Part shown: positions 60,088-64,000 of the stretch, one piece after another
Numbering within the stretch: the stretch's first letter is position 1
Layout: the number at the start of each line of letters is the position of its first letter
NCBI GenBank assembly: GCA_023213315.1
Contig: JAKCPI010004415.1
Span: 124,001-188,000, forward strand
Direction of reading: 5' to 3'
Origin: Euborellia annulipes
Taxonomy: Eukaryota; Arthropoda; Insecta; Dermaptera; Anisolabididae
DNA length: 64,000 bases
Notes under the pieces: generated by a model
What the model was told of the DNA's origin: nothing
Database searches by the model: none
The model's input: the letters and a program-made list of their open reading frames with translations, nothing else
Position numbers and translations under genes: made by a program

Positions 60088-60515
60088 TTAAAAAGAAAAT
60101 TATAGCAGCTCAAATATTTACAAAATTCTAATATTTTTATTTAATAACATTAATTTTTTACATAACAACACAAAACAGAAACTAAAACACAAACGCCATG
60201 GAAACACTGCAACTTGTGAATCACCACAGTACTCCCCCCTCAATAATGTTCGTAATCATTCAAATATTTTGGAAAATGTACATGCCGACCCGAGCGCGTA
60301 GTTGAGAGCTTGTCTGGAATATTTACTTTTCCACTATTCTCTTGAAAATTCGATTCTTCTTTAATTATATGTGCAGGTTTGAGTCGGTCAATAGATATAG
60401 TTTTTTCATTATTTCCAATCAAAATTTTGAAAAATTTTTCATGCCTTTTCACGATAGGATAAGGTCCATCATATGGAGCTTGCAGCGAATTTTTATATAT
60501 AATAATAATAATATA
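60088..60515 (-). mobile_element. Ty3/Gypsy retrotransposon 3' fragment
   Basis: Minus-strand remnant of a Gypsy element lying exactly between two 218-bp direct repeats: end of pol, polypurine tract, then start of a 3' LTR. The polypurine tract reads GAGGGGGGAG; the LTR-like part starts TGTGGTGATTC (near 60232) and has a TTAAATAAAA polyadenylation-type signal. Everything upstream of the integrase C-terminus is missing. Confidence 0.7.
60240..60492 (-). pseudogene. Gypsy integrase C-terminal remnant
   Basis: About 83 codons ending in TGA just before the polypurine tract. They include APYDGPYPIV (GPY/F-type motif), KTISIDRLKPAHI and TTRSGRHVHFPKYL, characteristic of the C-terminal end of Ty3/Gypsy pol. 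The catalytic integrase core, RNase H, RT and protease are absent, so this is a non-functional fragment. The reading frame itself is unbroken. Confidence 0.75.
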
Positions 60516-60733
60516 ATAATATATGAATAATAAATATTATTTACGGAATAAGTTGATTAAAAATATCTAATTATTTTAATCAAAGCTATTATCCCCTCTT
60601 GTTACGGACAGTCCGAAGAAAATTTATTTTAATCAATTGGAAATTAATTAATTAATAGAACGAAATATTGAATTATTTTTGTGAATATATTTTTTTTCTG
60701 GTAAAATGAGTGACCATATAGTCAGTAGAATCT
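60516..60733. repeat. 218-bp direct repeat, copy 2
   Basis: Second copy of 59870-60087, offset by 646 bp, abutting the upstream edge of the Gypsy fragment. Confidence 0.9.
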
Positions 60734-62001
60734 GACATATAAAACTCCTTTAAAAAAAAATAAGCCATGACTCATAAAAAGCCCAAAAGAAAATTCAAGG
60801 GATTTATTGAATATTAATTTCTAATTAAAACTTCAAATTTATTAATTTCTAATTCAAAACATTTATATAATTTAAATTAAATACATGTATGCATGCAAAA
60901 TTGACAACTAGAATTGATTGATTGATCATAGAAATGAATGTTCGTTGGTTGACTTTATTAAATAAAGAGTTTGTAGAAATTTGAGGATGTACATGTGAAA
61001 AATAATGAGCAGTCTCGCAATAATTTTATATTTATATCTTTAATCTTATCCGAACAGGATTTGAAATCTACTAGACAAGAAGAATTTAGGAATTGAATTG
61101 AAATACTTACTAAATCCTTTTCCAAAGAGATTTAGTAGTTTCTGGATTTAAAATCCTCAAAAAAAAATTTAATTATTAATGGGATTATTGATGGGAATGG
61201 GCGATATTCTCAACTGAGATAAAAAAAATACCCGGACGACCCGGGGATCGTGTGATTTTTTCTGATTTTGATATTGACTGACTCAATTTTGACATTCAGA
61301 GACAAAACATTTCCACAAAAAAAGGCGAATGAAAGAAAGCAATTTGTTAAAAGAATTTAAAATCCGATTCAGAATCTGAATTTATATCTAGATCCAAATT
61401 TTAAAAATATAATTGGATTGGGAATCATATGTCTTTACATCACCGGATCACGATTCTTTTATAATGGATTTTCGCCAATCCTGTATATGATTGGTTGCCA
61501 GAATTGTCTACCTGTAAGTTACAAAAAATAAATCCCTGATCTTTAAAATACAGTACTGTACTATTTTCCAGCCGTGCCAAACATTATATATAGAGAGTGA
61601 CATAATATATCACTGTGATGTCTAATAGAACTTATTTATTGTAGCATAGGTAACTCTGACGCTCATATAAGATTACTACCCATTGAGGAAGGCCTGCGGC
61701 AGGGAGGTCGATTCCATCTACTAATATTAAATAAAATATATTTTTTTATATAGGTATTTTGTTTTATTCGTCGAATTGCAATGACCTATTTACACCTTCA
61801 CCGAATACGTTCAGTCCTGGTGAGTGTCATTAGTTTAAATGAAATTTAGATAGTGATTCGAAGATCTCGTTAAGGATGTATCTAGAGCTCACCGGGAACT
61901 AGTAGCCCCTATGATTGAGTTTACATAATTTACAAAGGATTTCATGCCAAAAATATGCAAACTAACTTGAGAACATGAATAGAAAAAATATTAATTACTT
62001 T

Positions 62002-62285
62002 AATCTCAGCCAAAAACATCGGAGATGCAAAAAGGGGCGCCTCGCATTATTTTTGCCTACCGTCGAGGTGAAATCAAAAAAATGCGCCTCGCTTTTCTGA
62101 TTTATATAAAAGCGAGGAAATATTTTCACTTAAATAAAACCCCTACAGAATTTTATTTGTTTCATATATCCTCGCTTTTATATAAATCAGAAAAGCGAGG
62201 CGCATTTTTTTGATTTCACCTCGACGGTAGGCAAAAATAATGCGAGGCGCCCCTTTTTGCATCTCCGATGTTTTTGGCTGAGATT
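62002..62285. repeat. Perfect palindrome, 117-bp arms, 50-nt loop
   Basis: Arms 62002-62118 and 62169-62285 are exact reverse complements by eye (start AATCTCAGCCAAAAACATCG). The arms repeat GCGCCTCGC twice. No gene. No target duplication identified. Confidence 0.9.
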
Positions 62286-62404
62286 TCACTTCTTTTTGTG
62301 AAATATTACATGAAAATATTATTTATTAATTTTTGTTTATTAAATATTAAGTTATCCCATGAATAGATCTTTTAATATGCATTCCAAACAGTAAAAATTA
62401 AATA

Positions 62405-63088
62405 CATCGTTTGGTATCCATTCGAAACGATAAACATAGGATTTTACCAAATTTTATAAAATTTTAGGTTTTTTATTTTTGTTATGTTGGTAGATTGTAA
62501 ATACTTCGTTTGGTATTCATTCGAAACGATAAACATAGGATTTCACCAAATTTTATGAAATTTTAGGTTTTTTATTTTTGTTATGTTGGTAGAATGTAAA
62601 TACTTCGTTTGGTATTCATTCGAAACGATAAACATAGGATTTCACCAAATTTTATGAAATTTTAGGTTTTTTATTTTTGTTATGTTGGTAGATTGTAAAT
62701 ACTTCGTTTGGTATTCATTCGAAACGATAAACATAGGATTTTACCAAATTTTATGAAATTTTAGGTTTTTTATTTTTGTTATGTTGGTAGAATGTAAATA
62801 CTTCGTTTGGTATTCATTCGAAACGATAAACATAGGATTTCACCAAATTTTATAAAATTTTAGGTTTTTTATTTTTGTTATGTTGGTAGAATGTAAATAC
62901 TTCGTTTAGTATTCATTCGAAACGATAAACAGGATTTCACCAAATTTTATAAAATTTTAGGTTTTTTATTTTTGTTATGTTGGAAGAATGTAAATACTTC
63001 GTTTGGTATTCATTCGAAACGATAAACATAGGATTTCACCAAATTTTATAAAATTTTAGGTTTTTTATTTTTGTTATGTTGGTAGCAC
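62405..63088 (+). repeat. 99-bp tandem satellite, seven copies
   Basis: Unit starts near CTTCGTTTGGTATTCATTCG and recurs at 62504, 62603, 62702, 62801, 62900 and 62997, with a diverged first copy at 62405 and a 2-bp deletion in the sixth. Each unit has a small CGTTT...AAACG hairpin and a TTTATTTTTGTTATGTTGG segment. A tandem minisatellite, not a CRISPR array, because there are no unique spacers. Confidence 0.92.
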
Positions 63089-63426
63089 TCCTTCTTATCA
63101 CGTTAATCTATTTCTATCTGAATGGATCTATCCTAAAAAATTTTTGTTCCATTAGGGATGAAAATTACTAATAATAATATATATGTTCCTAGATGACGTC
63201 ATCAGGGAGCAAAATAGTTAGAATTGTCTTTTCGCCATGTTAAAGATAGGACAAATTTGAAATTTTGAATACCTCTCAAAAAGTCACTTTTGATCCAAAA
63301 TGAAATTTTATATCAAAGGTATCGGGTTTTTGATAGTATCTATTTGTATTTTAAATTTCATCCTAATCGGTCCAGCAGGGAAACCTGTAGCTTTGTCTAA
63401 AAATTTGAAAATTGAAGAAAAGAATG

Positions 63427-63482
63427 AAAAAAAAAAAAAAAAAAAGAAAAAAAAAGAAAAAAAGAAGAAAAAAAAAAAAAGG
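63427..63482 (+). repeat. A-rich tract with scattered G
   Basis: About 56 bp of A with occasional G. Probably a decayed poly-A tail or slippage product; the lysine-rich open frame over it is an artefact. Confidence 0.8.
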
Positions 63483-64000
63483 AAAAATAAGAGACTAACT
63501 TTTCACCTTCCGAAATCGGCAAAATCTCAACTTTGAGCCTCTGCCATTCTGTTTGGCACTGGAATTTTTTTTTGAATTCGTGCTCAAAATAATCCTTATT
63601 TATTCTAGTTTAATAAAAAAAAAATTTGGCTCCGATATCTTAAAAACTTTTTGAGATATTCGCCCAGAAAGAGAAAAGTTTCTCAAAAAAATTTTTTCAC
63701 GTCCCTATCTTTTATTAAGGATTTAAAATCATTCTTGATAATATAGTCTAGGGACGACTCGTCCATCTACCATGGGGAACATAAACATTTGCACCCTAAC
63801 AGGTTTGCAAGACGCCTACTAGTTAGACAGCCCAATCGACTCACCACTACATATGCAGTGTCTGTGTGAATTTACCTGAGCTAGGGTTCTGAGGGTATTT
63901 TATGAAGAAGCCATAAACCATCCCTTTGGAAAATAGATACATTTTAAATAAAAATTTGCGAATTCCTCTCTCTATCTCGCAATGCAAGTAGCCAGATCGG

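Larger units (their letters stand above)
55348..64000. other. Region 5' of receptor exon a: no further exon recognised
   Basis: Should contain the preceding intron and perhaps the signal-peptide exon, but I found no minus-strand exon with a signal-like sequence and compatible phase. Listed elements are the 56.5-57.2 kb GAAACG units, a (TA)n, the nested SINE at 58.7-59.1 kb, the Gypsy fragment with 218-bp repeats, a palindrome and a satellite. 55350-56250, 57180-58710, 59090-59865, 60740-62000 and 63090-64000 show nothing recognisable beyond an A-rich tract at 63427-63482. Confidence 0.6.

Noticed and set aside
62025..62213. Open frame across the 62-kb palindrome
   Set aside because: Generated by the palindrome; no known motif and no splice context.
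62405..63088. CRISPR-like repeat array
   Set aside because: Contiguous 99-bp tandem units with no unique spacers, in a eukaryotic context.
63300..63536. Lysine-rich open frame
   Set aside because: Produced by an A-rich tract; no conserved sequence.
63876..63945. Minus-strand ATG-containing stretch with a GTAAAT donor, as first receptor exon
   Set aside because: It would end in phase 1, but receptor exon a opens in phase 0, and the peptide is not a convincing signal sequence.

Overview
This is a eukaryotic window, AT-rich and full of repeats. The only host gene I can support is one long minus-strand gene of about 51 kb or more. It has small exons (68 to 224 bp), GT-AG introns of roughly 2 to 26 kb, and encodes a Cys-loop ligand-gated ion channel subunit of the anion-channel type. 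The repeat load (tRNA-derived SINEs, foldback elements, Helitron-like ends, a nearly intact LINE) and the receptor's invertebrate character suggest an arthropod, possibly a copepod such as a sea louse. The species is an inference.

Receptor gene, 5' to 3' on the minus strand: exon a 55263-55347, b 28980-29047, c 23938-24161, d 19698-19780, e 17198-17332, f 14767-14958, g 4562-4630. All splice phases agree, giving about 285 codons from the distal N-terminal domain through the Cys-loop, a second cysteine pair, M1, M2 and the start of M3. The signal-peptide end (above 55347) and the M3-M4/C-terminal end (below 4562) were not found.

The introns hold nearly everything else. The 10.1-kb intron f-g contains a 4.7-kb non-LTR retrotransposon (7925-12614, minus strand) with ORF1 and a long endonuclease/reverse-transcriptase ORF2. 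ORF2 lies in the -1 frame behind an A AAA AAC slippery heptamer at the end of ORF1. The element is flanked by 779- and 777-bp direct repeats that differ only in homopolymer lengths, an extremely long apparent target-site duplication. A smaller parallel lies at 59870-60733, where a Gypsy pol/LTR fragment is flanked by 218-bp direct repeats. These two are the most unusual observations here.

Other regions: a 600-bp TA-flanked foldback MITE (61-660); several foldback elements (20.1, 21.7-22.0, 24.5, 30.4, 56.5-57.2 kb), some with target duplications, sharing a hairpin motif ending in GAAAC that resembles a degraded hammerhead core; perfect palindromes with 72-bp (48.5 kb) and 117-bp (62.0 kb) arms; a GC-rich array of direct and inverted modules inside terminal inverted repeats (43.6-44.6 kb); a 130-bp Helitron-like element (50.1 kb); two tRNA-derived SINE families; and a 99-bp satellite (62.4-63.1 kb). 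No rRNA gene, canonical tRNA gene or CRISPR array was seen.
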